A stretch of 64,000 nt of DNA from Capsicum annuum (taxonomy: Eukaryota > Streptophyta > Magnoliopsida > Solanales > Solanaceae), in assembly GCF_002878395.1 (NCBI RefSeq), contig NC_061114.1, forward strand, positions 140,375,950 to 140,439,949, in the 5' to 3' direction. The translations under genes and the position numbers were made by a program. The notes beneath the pieces were generated by a model. That model was given only the letters and a program-made list of their open reading frames with translations. It did no database searches and was not told the DNA's origin. The first letter of the stretch is position 1. The number at the start of each line of letters is the position of its first letter. Below, piece after piece: positions 43,750-55,780 of the stretch.

Positions 43750-46100
43750 TCCCACAATGGTATCCCACACCTCTTGCACTAACAGTTCTATAATACTCAC
43801 ATATATTACAACAAATAATAGAAAGGATGCAAGTATACATTATACCACATACAAGTAGAGCATAGAAAGACAATATATAAAAGAACCTCAAGTTCTAGTA
43901 AGGAAAAATATAAAAATTTTCATAGGTATTAAGTAAAGATAAAAAACACAATCACATCACAACTATAACAAAGTAAATATAAGAAAAGTGGTGAGGATGA
44001 TGACGATGATTATGCACGAGGCTGTTGCATAACCTTTGTGACTATCGCACAACCTCCACGATGATGATGATGCACGAGGTCATCGTACAACCTTTGAGAC
44101 TATGGTATAGCCTCCGTATATACCTACGGAGCTAAAGCTACAAGATGTAGGACCTACGGGAGGTTCCTCAATCCATATCCAACCAATATCTATATCTCAT
44201 CTCTGGCATATCCCTCAGAGAAGTTCTATAATTTGATGTTCCCAGTGTTTCTAGAATTTCTAATATTTCTAATATTTCTAGTGTTTCCAATAACTTCCCA
44301 TATTTCCAATATTCCAAATCACACATATAACATAAGTAACAAATTAATTACAACATAAAACAATAATTAGTATATAAAGAGTATAATAAACAAGTGAAAT
44401 CATGTGTGTGATGCCAAGAGAAAGATGTCGAAATACTCATAATCAAGCAATCATAAGAATATCCAATAACCTATCAATATACCAATATGTAAACCCAGGT
44501 ATCTACTTAATATTTCTAACCATACATAAGCGCCAACATGATTCATATGCCAATAGATTATGAAGACATCACAATACATAATTTGTACCATATTAGGATT
44601 TCAATCAAACAAGATATGATTATCTTCATGTATATAGACTATCACCATCACATAGGACCCCACATGATCCTGCATAACATATAGTATCCTAAAACTACTG
44701 AATACATCAAATATAGGCCCCACACTGGCACAACAGAGTAAGATAGCCATTTATCATTATTAGTTTCCATACCCTCAACATGCTTTTGTAGCAAAATTAA
44801 CTACCCATCCCATTATGAAAGAAATTATGCCATAACATACCTCGAATGCTGAAAACTAGAATAAAGGCCTTCAATCCGAAAGACTCACTTCTCATGAACA
44901 ATCCCAAAATTAAATAAAATATGGAAATATATAATCAATGCATTAAAAGAATGTCAATGATACCCATGTTGCCTAATTTCAAGTTAGGATCAAAATGGAC
45001 CCCCAAAATAGGTTTTCAAAAAAGAAGGAAATATCACAAAATTTATTTCAAATGCATGCATATTTTAGGAGTCCATAGAAGAAAACCTATGCAAAAATAA
45101 GTTTAAAACATAGTCTAAATTGAAGAATAACCAATTTTTGTGTTACCAAGTAAAAATTCTTGAAACCGATTTAAGATCGAGAATTAAAGATATTTGAGAT
45201 GAAATTGAGAAAAACTATTAATCATAGTATTTTAAATACACCCTAGTGAAATCAACTAGAAATTAGGGTTTAAATTGGATAAATACAATTTTTGGGTGTT
45301 AGGGGCAAAAATCCCTAAATTTCATACTTGAATCGAAGTTTAAAACAAAAAATAGATGATAAGGATTAAAAGATCTAATTGAAATAGGTGTTATGGATTT
45401 TACCCAATCTTAAAAGTTGAGAAAGTTGTTCAAAATCACGAATCCCTAAGCTTAAAGTCTCAAAAAGGTAAAAATGGTAAAACCTGGGTATTTATATAAC
45501 CCAGGCATCGCGCTCGCGGACCACGTGTTGAGATTTTGGAACTTGTCCTGTACAATCAATCATGATCACAATAGGTTCTTCGTGATTATAAGTGCACCAA
45601 CTGTGGACTTGGTTAAATTCCAAGTCTCTGCGAGCCACTCAGGATTCACCCAAAATACCGTGAATGCAAATGAATTATGCTACCCTATAAAATTTGATAC
45701 CTTGGACTCAATGGTGATAATAATTTTTTAAAAAATGTCGTTCTCACAATTCTTACCCCTGAAACCTAAAATAAACAAAATTTCAAATTGAGTGATCAAA
45801 TGAGATTTAAAAGCTAATAAGCCACACCAACTATGTTACCACCCTAAAATCAATGTTTTCGATCTGTTGGCACAGTCCGTTTTGTCATCCAATGGATAGA
45901 TCAAAAGATATTGACTGAAGTTAACTATAAGTCTCTTGAAACTACCAAAAACCATAATATAGCATAAAATACAACAAAATGCATTAGAAACTATGCCAAT
46001 CATACCCACACCTTAGAAATACCACCACACAACCACAAAAAATGTTAAAATGGTCAAATAACACAAAAATACATAAATCATAAAAATGTGAGTCATTACA
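43750..46100 (-). repeat. Element D 5' LTR, outer part
   Basis: Aligns with 34540-36815. It ends at 46100 (minus start TGTAATGACTC). TATA-like TTATATAA at about 45489-45498 and GC-rich cluster at about 45500-45610 correspond to those of the 3' LTR. Confidence 0.85.
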
Positions 46101-46535
46101 CATTAGTTAGAGAAAATCTCACTCTTCTAGTCATATGCTTGGAGTAGACACGATCCATGAACCATTTCAACTGCCCTCTTTTTCTTGTACCCATACAATA
46201 GTCAGTTATTAGATTAAGAAACCCAAATCAACTTAGGTACTTTCATGCTATAGAAGGGGTGGATCAAATTTCTCCTAGACCATGCAGGCATACGAGATTT
46301 TAAATATAGGGGAGAAAGTTCCTTCATTATGTACCCTAGAAAATTATACCATTGACACACAGTTAAATGAGTATTGACTTCTTTGATTTTCTTATGTACT
46401 TATGTGATAAATAGTATTTTGGTAATTATTCCTTTTGTAATGACTTTGTGGTTTTTTAACCTTTCAAAGTATAAGTAGAACTTAGGTAACTATCAAGAGG
46501 TGGGGTTTCATAAAAACGATTACTACAAAGAGACT
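46101..46535. other. Unassigned interval
   Basis: 435 bp right of element D. No open frame or repeat recognised on either strand. Confidence 0.5.
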
Positions 46536-46945
46536 TTTGAAGGACTACAACATAACTAGTGTATTCCTATAAAATTAGATTTGGGGAGGGTAAAGTATAT
46601 GTAGACCACTCCACGACCTCAGATAAAGTAGAGAGGTTGTTTCTTGTAGCCCCTAAACTCAGGACAAATAACAATATAAGAAACCAAAGACATAAAAATA
46701 AATTGCAAAATGGTATAACACACCACTAGATAATAAAAGAATAATATATCGATGGTGTAATACTATAAACTATGTATTCGTGATCACAAATATTATCAAA
46801 ACACTACAGACAAGAATCTAAAAAAAATTACATCATAGATACAAACATAGACCTCATCCATACTATCATGGGAACACTTTTACCCACTAACACTCTACCC
46901 TAATTTGCATCCTCTGCACATTCTTATAAAGGTTCATGTCCTCCA
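46536..46945 (-). mobile_element. 5'-truncated RTE LINE copy
   Basis: The reverse complement aligns with the 3' end of the LINE at 4461-8528: it begins in the last coding part (GGACATGAACC, compare GGACATGACCC at about 8130) and runs through the 3' UTR to the conserved end (about 46590-46690) and a decayed TTG tail. Much more mutated than the first LINE, so older. It could be mistaken for a SINE because of the shared tail, but the coding remnant argues for LINE. Confidence 0.72.
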
Positions 46946-46959
46946 TACAAACATAGACC

Positions 46960-47900
46960 ACTGCATACTTTTATTCTAAGAATCTACAGCTGCATTTACT
47001 ATAGTTTGTTCTTTTTCCATCCATTCCTCTTTTTCATTTTGCATTCTCTTGATTCTCAATCTGCTTCTTATTCCTTTGAAAATTGTATGGAAGAACTTAG
47101 TATTTATTTATCCATCCTTAAGTCATTCGTATCCTGCCTTCTGCTTCCAGAATTATTCCTTTCTTTGCAACTGCAAATTTAACTCAGCCTGAGCTTTACT
47201 AAGAGCCTCCCTATTTACTCCATCAGGCTCCTCTTTAATTTTTTTTAACTTTCAGAACATCTTCCAGTGTTGCAATTTCCTTGAATATATTTTAAAAATT
47301 TTCTTTTCTCCATCTTGTCAATACTGATTTAACATTCCTCATTTTTTTATGAAACATGATGAAAGAATTACATTCTATCTCTACAGTCCAATTTTCCTTT
47401 ATCACTTCCAAACATGATTCTTCTTTCAACCATAAATTTAGAAATCTAAAAGTTCTAATTACTTGCTCCACATCCATCTTGAAATAAATTAACAAAAGAG
47501 CATGATCAGATCCACTTCTAGATAAATACTCCACCTCCAATGTCTAAAACATATTCTGTAATCTATCATTGTTTAACACCCTATCATGCCTTTTAATTAT
47601 ACATTCAATATCAATTCTCGCATTTCACCAAGAATACTTACCTCTTTTAAATTGAGGTTCTTCCATATTGCACATGCTTATACACTTATTAAAATTCTGA
47701 GTTTTATTCAATGTAACTGGTAATCCCCCTAATTTTCTTCTTCATTTTTCATTACATTGAAGTCACCTCCTATTACCTATGTCTGCTGACAATCAGCTAT
47801 GACTAATAATTAATCCCATAAAACTTGCCTTTTTTATGAGTTGCATTTTCCATATATTAATGTAACTAGAAAAGAAACATCAGCTTACTAACATACTAGC
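46960..47900 (-). pseudogene. L1 endonuclease C-terminal half and linker
   Basis: Minus strand: Gly-Asp-Phe-Asn (near 47770), Trp-Asn-Ala-Arg-Ile (near 47620), then the open piece 47292-47540 with Ser-Gly-Ser-Asp-His-Ala, the catalytic Ser-Asp-His triad of the endonuclease. The linker near 47200-47020 has Phe-Trp-Lys-Gln-Lys-Ala-Gly and Asn-Thr-Lys-Phe-Phe-His-Thr, the segment that precedes RT in plant L1. Confidence 0.85.
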
Positions 47901-48659
47901 TTTATTGAAAGTTGTTATTCCTCATCTTTGACTAAGCTACATTCTATACTGTCATCCATAAATTCTCATCTCTTCCCTGATACATTCACCACAGCCTGAT
48001 TCATACCTAGTGTCCTTTTGTATTTATCTATATAATGCCTCCCTTGAAAGAGTTCTATAATACATATAAAATAAAAATGGTATCTTCTCTGCATTGTGAT
48101 TAATTTGGTAAAGGCCTTTTGTCTATTAATGTATTCCATATTAATTCTTTCATCATGGTTTAGTCTTAGCAGTATGACTCCTTGTATGAATTATGGCTGA
48201 ACTAGCACTATTACTCTTGTTCTTCTTCTTTGATTTACCTTGATTGGCTTTCAATGACTAGACTTGCTTAGGGGATAAATCTACATCCTTAGCTATTTTC
48301 TTGATGTTGTCATCCTGATTATTCCTATCCAAATTTGCCTTCTTTTCATTGTAAATCCCTATCATTTTATCTATTTAAATTGCTAAGGGAGAAATCACTT
48401 CCAATATCTTCTACTCATTTTCTTCTTCATCAACTAACTAAATTTTCTTATTACCTTCTTTCATCTGTATCTCTTTATTATTTACTATCTCCTGAGTTTC
48501 TACACTATCATCTTGTTGAACTTGATTTTGCTGAATATCTTCTTCCCTGTTCTTCTTTTCATTTATTGCATTTATCTATTTAGCATCTTGTGCTCCTTGC
48601 TGAATTTTTATAACTTTACCAAAACTTTTATTCACCCAGTCTTTTATGTTGAGTACCTC
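47901..48659 (-). other. Decayed L1 interval between ORF1 and endonuclease
   Basis: No convincing coding sequence on the minus strand; the N-terminal half of the endonuclease should lie here but is unreadable. Plus-strand open frames at 48335-48797 are antisense and low in complexity. Confidence 0.5.
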
Positions 48660-49797
48660 TCATTTCTCTTGTTTATCTTTATCACCCTTTGTTGCTTTCT
48701 CTTTAATGTGTTCACCATCATTTTCCTTATCTTCCACTGTACTAAAATAGTTGGACATTTCCAAATCCTTATCATTATTCTCATTTATCTCTCCTAGAAT
48801 ATGTCCATATCTATCTCTCCTGTATTTATTCTTCCTTGTGTGCCATTGTTGATTGTTTGTGTTTCCCCTTCTTTTATTGTCTTGATGTCGTTGATGCTTT
48901 CTTTGTCCACTTTGATCCTTCTCAGTGATTTTTCTTCTGTGCCTTTTTCTTTTTTTCTTTATTTTGTCAGATAATTTTGGATGAGTGTTCCAATAGATGT
49001 CCTCATCATGACCTTGTAAACAACAGTCTTTACAATATTTTGGCATATAATCATAATGAATCGATATACACTTGGATTGCCTTTACAACACTCTTTATTT
49101 ATTCTTATCCATTGAAGCAACTTTGCAACCAAATCAACCTCCACTTTGACTCTTGCACAACTGGTCCTAATATGAGTTTTAGTTTCTATATCAATAGTGA
49201 GAAGTCTACCTACAGTTGATGCAATAGAGAATATTGCATCCTTTGCAAAAAAATTGGGTGAAAGATCCGACATAGAAATCCCAGCTACTGCAATAGTAGT
49301 TTAAACATCAGGCTCAAACCATGGATCCCACTTTATATTCCTTATTTTCCAATATCTATCTATTGAATGAATGAGAAAGATAGATGTTGATAATAATTGA
49401 ACATAATCTTTCAATGCTTCTAGCTTTATTACCACATGTCTTTCATCTATTACTCCAATAGTGCATTGCCCTTTTATTTTGCATTAATTTGGAATAATTT
49501 TCCTTAATACTTCAATATAAGGTTTACCATAAGAAAACTTACCAATAATTTCATAATGCAACTTCTCCTACATGATTAAATTGCAAAATTACAATGATTT
49601 CATGTAATATTAGGATTCTCATGAAACATTAGAGCAGGTTTAGGTGGAACTCTAATGTTAGAGTTATCCACCACTTTAGGCTTCAAGAGATCAGCATATT
49701 TTGTCTTCTCCATACTCTTTTTTTTACTATCATCTATTGGGATAGTCCCACGAGCTATGGTAGCCATGTTGGCTGAAATTTTAGAAGTCAATGGCTA
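48660..49797 (-). pseudogene. L1 ORF1 (DUF4283-type, zinc knuckle)
   Basis: Nucleic-acid-binding protein of plant L1. 49600-49791 is the N-terminus (Ser-Tyr-Ala-Asp-Leu-type segment, Lys-Tyr-Ala-Asp-Leu-Leu), 48959-49273 the DUF4283-like part (Leu-Ser-Pro-Asn-Phe-Phe, Cys-Ala-Arg-Val-Lys-Val-Glu-Val-Asp-Leu) and 48995-49035 a zinc knuckle Cys-Lys-Asp-Cys-Cys-x-x-Gly-His whose last Cys is Tyr. The C-terminus (48660-48990) is a Lys/Arg/Asp/Glu-rich tail. Frameshifts separate the pieces. Confidence 0.85.
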
Positions 49798-50870
49798 GGG
49801 TTTTTGACTATGTGCATAAGAAAGATGGTTCTCCCAGAATGTGTATTGACTACTGTCAGTTGAACAAAGTCACAGTCAAGAACAAGTATCCACTTCCTAG
49901 AATCAATGACTTATTTGACCGAATTCAGGGTGCTAGTTACTTTTCTAAGGTAGACCTCAGATCAGGCTATCATCAGCTCAGAGTCTGGGAATATAACATT
50001 CCAAAAATAGTTTTTCAAACTCTGTATGGTAACTTTGAATTTTTAGTCATGTCATTAGGTCTTATCAATGCTCCAGCAGCTTTTATGGACTTGATGAACC
50101 GTGTGTTCAAGTAGTACTTGGACATGTTTGTCATAGTCTTTATTGATGACATTTTTTTCCACCCTCGTAAAGAGCATGATCATGCAGACCATCTTAGAAT
50201 AGTATTACAGACTCTAAGATCCCATCAGTGGTTTGCCAAATTCAGCTAGTGTGAATTTTGGCTAAGATTGTTAGCTTTCCTCAACCATATTATTTTTGGT
50301 GATTCCATAAAAGTTGATCCTTAAAATACTGAAGTAGTGAGAAACTGGCCTAGACCTATCTCTCCATTAAATATCAGAGTTTCTTGGGTTTGGATGGCTA
50401 TTAATGATGGTTTGTTGAAGGATTTTTTTCTATTGCATCACCCATGTCTAGTTAACTCAGAGAAAAGTTAAGTTTCAGCGATCAGACCCTTGTGAGAAGA
50501 GTTTTAAAGAGTTGGAGACTTGACTCACTACAACCCTTATTTTTACTTTACCAGATGGTTTAGACGGATTTGTTGTATAATATGATGCTTCTTGAGTTGG
50601 TTTAGGGTGTGTTTTGAAGCATAAGGGTAAGGTTGTGGCCTATGCCTCTATATAGCGTCAATCCCATGAAAAAAATTACCCCATCCATAATCTAGAGCTA
50701 GCAGTTGTGGTGTTTGCCTTAAGGATTTGGAGGAACTATTTGTATGGGGTACATGTTGATGTGTTCACAAACCATAAAAGCCAGCAGTATGTGTTTTCTC
50801 AAAAAAACCTAATCTTGCATCAGAGAAGGTGGTTAGAGTTGTTGATTAAGTTGTTCACAAATTTAGAATG
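49798..50870 (+). pseudogene. Element E: RT and RNase H fragment
   Basis: Begins in mid-RT, where the L1 starts, with the Lys-Asp-Gly-Ser and Cys-Ile-Asp-Tyr blocks; open to 50114, then Phe-Ile-Asp-Asp intact near 50145, followed by stops. RNase H from about 50440 to 50870 keeps Tyr-Asp-Ala and a Leu-Glu-Leu-Ala block. No integrase follows; the noncoding module starts at about 50900. Closely related to the pol of A, G and F. Confidence 0.85.
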
Positions 50871-52769
50871 ATGGCTTTAGGCTATGGGTGGAGATGCCCA
50901 AATCAACTATATTTTAGTTCAAGGTTTTGTACTTTAGTTATCATGATATCTACTTACGCCTTACATGTCAGCCCTATGATCATAACCCATATTCATGCAC
51001 TTTAAATAGAATCATGTACTCTTCCAGTTCCTAGTATAAGGAATTCCATTTTGCCCAGTAATTCAAATCATATTCAATGAATTTATGAACTTTAAACACA
51101 GGTTATACAACTCATGACTCATGTATTCATGTTTTACAGTATGCTCGATTCCCACGACTCATGCTACGCTTCTACTGATTAGTGAAAGTCAAATTATGTC
51201 ATGAATATCCTTAGTTTAGATCTCTTGATGAATCCATGATATTGATAATCTATTCCTTAGGAATCAGTTAAATATCAAGTCCTATATAGCATTCATTTAT
51301 GCTTAAGGTCCTCATGTTTTAGCCTTTCAGTGACCTCTCCTTATGATATAATGTAGTGATGAGCAATTGCTTTGATGGGAGAGAATAAAAGTTTCATATT
51401 AAGGAAAGATTTATGCATGCTTAACTTACTCGAGATTGTAGTTATGTTATAAATATAGGATGGAAGGTCATATTGGTGTGTAAGTGGATAAATGCATTAT
51501 ACTTTGGTGGATAGCTAGTAAGAGGTTATATTTAGTTGTTGAAAGGGAAATTAGAACTTTTCTCAAGATGAGAAGTTGTGAAATGTAGGGTGTGATAAAT
51601 TCATGATTAAGATTAGTATTACAGTGTAATGAGATATTTCATAGATTTGAGCAGGCTTGTACATATGGGAGAATTCATTCTAGTTCAGACCTTAGTGGGT
51701 AGAGTTATCAGTGCCCATGTGATTATCTTTAGTAGTTTTAGGTTAAGTGCAGTATTATGGTGGAAGGTATAGTTTGGAGAGTATTTGAAGAGTGTGTCTA
51801 GGCTTGAAAGTTAGTAGTTGTAGTGTGTAAGGCCTAGTATCTCTATCTTAGCTGATGTTTCATAGGCCTAAGTTTCATAGTACAAAATTTTGGCCTTGTT
51901 TTTATTTCTTGTCTAGATATCTCATTCAGACCATGTCGTAGATTCTCTGTTTTCTAATATTATTAGAACTTCTTAGAATAGGCATTGAAGAAAATGCGCC
52001 AGTTGAGTATAAGCTTTTAGTATAAGTTAGTCCGTAAAGCCAGTAAATCAGTCTAGCAGTCTGGCAGACAAGTTCCTACAATTTTTTGCCTTCTGATTTA
52101 TCTTACTATCTGAAGTTTCATTAATATGGATTTTGTGTGAGATAGCTATTTGTATCCAGGTAGATTGTGAATCCATTACAGCTCATGCATTATGAATCTG
52201 TTTAGGATTCTAGATATTCAATCATGATTAAGTTCATAAGTGTCTTATGCATCACCTCAGTCTCTCCTCTGTATTTCAGCAACGTTAATATCTCTCGGGT
52301 GACATAATAATCCAAGGGGAAGATTCACTATAGTCCCCTCAAGCTTTTCACGTACTAAATCTCTCATATTTTCTTCACGAAACTAGATACAGTCGTAGGT
52401 AATGGTTACTCATAAGTTGACTCTCCTATTCCTATCTCAGCAATTCCCATTTCATTATGTTTGTTCAAGGAATTAATTCAGTTTATGATATCAAGTTCAT
52501 GTATCATGTTTTAGACTCAGTTATGATCTCATATTCCCATTCATGCACGTTCAGTAAAATTATCTCAGGTTCTTTGGTATTCTCAGCCTAAGGTAACAAT
52601 TTTTCCTAGATTTACTCTATTCCATAATCAGTTACAGCTGCATAATATTCTCATATCATTCTTGCATTCATGAAATAGTTAAGTCATGTGTCATTCTCAT
52701 ATGCATGTTAGTGTAAGTATAGTTTAGTAGTTTCTCTTAGTTTAGTCAGTTTCATTCTAGGACAAATAT
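50871..52769 (+). other. Element E noncoding module (shared with element B)
   Basis: About 1.9 kb without coding content, aligning by eye with 9130-11188 of B: TCATGACTCATG at 51113, GTAGTGATGAGCAA at 51352, CATAAGTGTCTTATGCAT at 52232, and a second polypurine-like motif at 52312. It takes the place of integrase in this copy. Confidence 0.75.
52312..52326 (+). other. Internal polypurine-like motif in element E
   Basis: CCAAGGGGAAGATTC, the counterpart of 10452 in element B, 458 bp before the true tract. Followed by TATAGTCCCC. Confidence 0.45.
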
Positions 52770-52784
52770 TCCTAAGGGGAGATA
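52770..52784 (+). other. Element E polypurine tract
   Basis: TCCTAAGGGGAGATA directly before the LTR TGTAAGACCCC. Confidence 0.85.
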
Positions 52785-53045
52785 TGTAAGACCCCACAAA
52801 ATCCTAGTCATTTCAGTCCTATATAGCATATCAACAGAGATCCTAGACTTAGAAAATTTCAGCTATGTATTGACACTTAGTCTCATTTTTGGCCTCGACA
52901 TTTCAATGACATTGTTTTTTATCCTTTTGTTCTTAGATTATGAATTTTTAAATTGATTCATGATCAAAGATGTAAATAGGTTACGTTGGGTGAGTTTTGG
53001 AATTTTTGGACTTCGTTTAAATCATATTTGGATTCCCAAAATAGT

Positions 53046-53155
53046 GCATCGATGCGATCAGGCTGCATCACATCAGTTGTCGCATCGATACTATCAATGC
53101 AGCGCGTCAACATTTGTGTCGACAACATCGATGCAGTGTATCGGGTATCGCGTTG
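53046..53155 (+). repeat. ATCGATGC repeat cluster in family 2 LTR
   Basis: Perfect 10-bp palindrome GCATCGATGC at 53046-53055; GCATCGATA near 53082, CATCGATGCA at 53127 and several related GCATC and ATCG words. Position (+260 to +370) matches the clusters of the other LTRs. Confidence 0.7.
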
Positions 53156-53368
53156 CCGGGCAAACTTTATGCATTAAGATCTGACTTTCCAATGGAAATT
53201 CATTCATTTTCCCCTCACCCAATTCAGCTAAAACACAAAATTAAACACTCAAAAGGGCAAATTACATTCATTATTCATAAGATCCTCTCAAGAATAAAAC
53301 CTTAGTTTCTTCATGTTCAAGATCAATTTCTAAGAAATTTCCTGCAATTTTAAAAAAATCAACAATCA

Positions 53369-53411
53369 AGGTATGTTAGGTGTTCATCCTTGGGTTTCCT
53401 TCCACCCTTGG
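53369..53411 (+). other. Splice-donor-like site and hairpin position in family 2 LTR
   Basis: AAGGTATG at about 53369-53376 then CCTTGGGT and ACCCTTGG around TTCCTTCC (53388-53411). Here the two middle stem pairs are T-T mismatches, so the hairpin is weaker than in the other copies. Confidence 0.5.
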
Positions 53412-55171
53412 AGTTCAAGAACCCTTTTTTAAAACTACAAGTTTATTGATTCATGATTGACATATGCAAATTGGGTTGTATTCACGTTTATGTTGTTGAA
53501 TGGGTTTTGATTCAAGATTTTTTTATGAGCTTCATGAACATAAGATAGCATGTATGTTGATTGATGTAATTCCCATGTTACAATTCTTGAAAGCGCAAGT
53601 TTAAGTTGTAGTCATGATGCTTATGTGTTGTTAACTATTATATATACTAATCACGCTCCCTAAGTGTTTGATAGAATGTCCATGTGATTTGAATAGTGTA
53701 ATCATGACATGTTAGGATGTGTTTTCATTCATGTATAAGTTTGTGGCCTTCAAGCGTTTGGAAAATTTCCTCAGTGAATGAATTGTGAACAATTGACTAT
53801 TACTATTCTTTCAAGAATTACTTTGTTTTACTATTTATGCTATCGCCTCCTGGGGGTATTTATTACCCGAAATCAAGTTATTTACTTAGTTGTAGTAGAT
53901 ATAGGAAAGTTCAAGTAAAGGTCAAGAATAGTAATACATAGTCAGTTATGCGAACTCAATGAACTCAGTCCAGTTCAGTCAGTCCACAAATCAATAATGG
54001 TTTAGTCAAGCCTAGTACAGTATAGTGATTAGTTTAGTGTCTATTTAGATAGGAGTAGGATTTAGCACCGAGCGAAACTAGAGATGGGGGCATTCCTGCC
54101 AGCAGAGAGTTTGACCCTTAGTAGCAGTCCCTGCATTACAAAACTACGTAGCCAGCGTAGGATAAGTCATCCTACTACCAGATTAGGGTTGACGCCATCA
54201 TATATACAGTTTATGAGTACTTCTTCCAGATTTGGGTTGACACAACATTCTTAGTATCCCTTGGCAAGGTGCTAACACCCTTTAAACTGGGGTCACAAGT
54301 TGGACCCCAAATCAATCTATAATAAGGGTATGTCAGTTAGATGAATACTCCCACAATTATAATTTCAATATTCAATAATTAGTAATTAGTATTTAGCCTC
54401 AGTATTCAATAAAGAACTCAAATAGTTCTACAGAACCATGGCTATCAGTTATCCATTACTTAGCCATCAGAAATTAATACTTCACTATCAGTATAAACTT
54501 TTAGTTATCAGTATTTAGTTTCTAGAATTCAGTACTTTAGTTTTATTCTAATTCAAACAGAGGTTATATGCACAGTATTTCATATTCAGCATGATCAGTA
54601 GTTACAGTTTTACATGTACTCTCTTCTAGTTATCTCATTATGTTCATTCAGTTAGTTATCATCTCATGCATACCCATGTATATTAGTCTAAATCACTTAG
54701 CATACCAGTACATTCAAAGTACTAATGCATACTCTTTCTTTTGTGCTATGATGTCTCATATCATAGGTTAAGACGTACGGGTTCTCGATCATACTTAGCA
54801 TCTCAGGATATCAGCAGAAGATTCAGTAGTGAGTACTCATCCATCAAGGATATTATTCTATTTCAGTATTTCAGATTGTTCAGTAGTCAGATTTAGTTGG
54901 AGACTTATCCCATCAACTCCTTAGTCAGACAGTTAAAGGGTTTTGGACTAGACTATTTCAGATAGATGTTTAGTTTTTTAGTATTATCGTCAGTATCCAG
55001 TATCTGTTTCTGTTTATGAACCTTATGGCAATTTCATCCTAACTTCCACATATGTTTAATTATTATTACTCAGTGCTCACAGCGTGTCCCAATCATGGGT
55101 TAGCTTGTGGTCCTTTGGGATTGTAAGCACCATATGACACCCAAGGTGCAGGTCTCGGAGGATTACAAACT

Positions 55172-55184
55172 TGGTATCAGAGCC
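55172..55184 (+). other. Element G primer binding site, intact
   Basis: TGGTATCAGAGCC, the full plant consensus for the initiator methionine tRNA, four bases after the LTR. Confidence 0.9.
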
Positions 55185-55390
55185 TAAGGTTCTACAGTGT
55201 CCTAGGGAGTCTAAAAGTCATATCAAGTAAGTCTTGTGCATGGGTGTGTAGCATATCATACTTATGGATAAGAGGCTATTGGATGTTTTAGGAAAAGTTT
55301 CCCTTCTTTTAGTGTTCATATTATGCGAGTGAGCATGATCCCCAATTAAACTCTCTTTCTTATTCAACTCTTCCTTTTGATTATAGAACA
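55185..55390 (+). other. Element G leader
   Basis: Untranslated leader homologous to those of B and C up to the gag ATG at 55391. Contains GTCTTGTGCATGGGTGTGTAG and a weak inverted repeat. Confidence 0.7.
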
Positions 55391-55780
55391 TGGCTTCTAG
55401 AAATACCAATGAAAAGAGCATGGGGAACCATCTACCACCTCCGCCCGTTCAGGCAGATCCCCTAAATGAACATGTCTCTCACTCTGAACTCGCGCTGCTT
55501 TCACTACCTTATCTTATTTAGTAGTTTCTTAGAACAATAATATGGCTATTGTCCAATCTATTCTTATGGCTCATTCTCCATATAGTGAGGAGGAGAAGCA
55601 TAGGTAAAGAGGGAAAAAGAATAAGAGGGTAAGAACGTTAAGGCCAAAGAGTAGTTGTACTAATCTTTTTTGCAAGAAGTATGGTAGGTATCATCAGGGC
55701 ATGTGTAGGGTTGGTAGTGGTTTTTTGTTTAGAATGTGGTAAGCCAGTCCATAGAATTAGACACTTTCCTCAAGTGGGTA
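55391..55780 (+). pseudogene. Element G gag, internally deleted
   Basis: ATG at 55391 opens with Met-Ala-Ser-Arg-Asn and a Pro-rich stretch, then stops at about 55520. The capsid core is largely missing: the zinc-knuckle region (Cys-Lys-Lys-Tyr-Gly-Arg-Tyr-His-Gln-Gly-Met-Cys, second Cys lost) follows within 150 bp at about 55670, then Glu-Cys-Gly-Lys-Pro-Val-His-Arg-Ile-Arg. Confidence 0.8.

Larger units (their letters stand above)
34010..46100 (-). mobile_element. Element D: Ty3/gypsy retrotransposon on the minus strand
   Basis: Reading the minus strand: 5' LTR 46100 down to about 41993 (with foreign insert 42134-43749), gag, zinc knuckle, protease, RT, RNase H, integrase, 3' LTR 36815-34010. 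Domain order is that of Ty3/gypsy. All coding parts carry frameshifts and stops. Its LTRs start TGTAACGACTC / TGTAATGACTC and are unrelated to families 1-3 by eye. I saw no clean target duplication. Confidence 0.85.
46946..49797 (-). mobile_element. L1-like LINE, minus strand, RT missing
   Basis: Reading the minus strand from 49797: ORF1, a gap with little coding content, the C-terminal half of the endonuclease, and the linker before RT; then it stops at about 46946 where the truncated RTE copy begins. RT itself is gone. The order and motifs are those of plant L1 LINEs. It abuts the RT fragment of element E at 49798 head to head. Confidence 0.82.
52785..55167 (+). repeat. LTR family 2 (2.38 kb), shared boundary of E and G
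   Basis: Starts TGTAAGACCCC after a polypurine tract (so a 3' LTR of E) and ends GGATTACA followed by an intact primer site (so a 5' LTR of G). It shares with families 1 and 3 the block at about 54060-54330 and the end block near 55090-55130. Contains a GCATCGATGC palindrome cluster (53046-53155) and the hairpin position at 53388. Confidence 0.9.

Noticed and set aside
34000..46110. Target duplication of element D
   Set aside because: Flanks (CTGAG and CATTA) do not match; ends may be misplaced or rearranged.
46536..46700. Possible SINE
   Set aside because: The tail fits a SINE, but the sequence continues into the LINE 3' UTR and coding end, so a truncated LINE explains it better.
48335..48797. 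Leu/Phe-rich plus-strand frames resembling membrane proteins
   Set aside because: Antisense of the Lys/Glu-rich tail of L1 ORF1.
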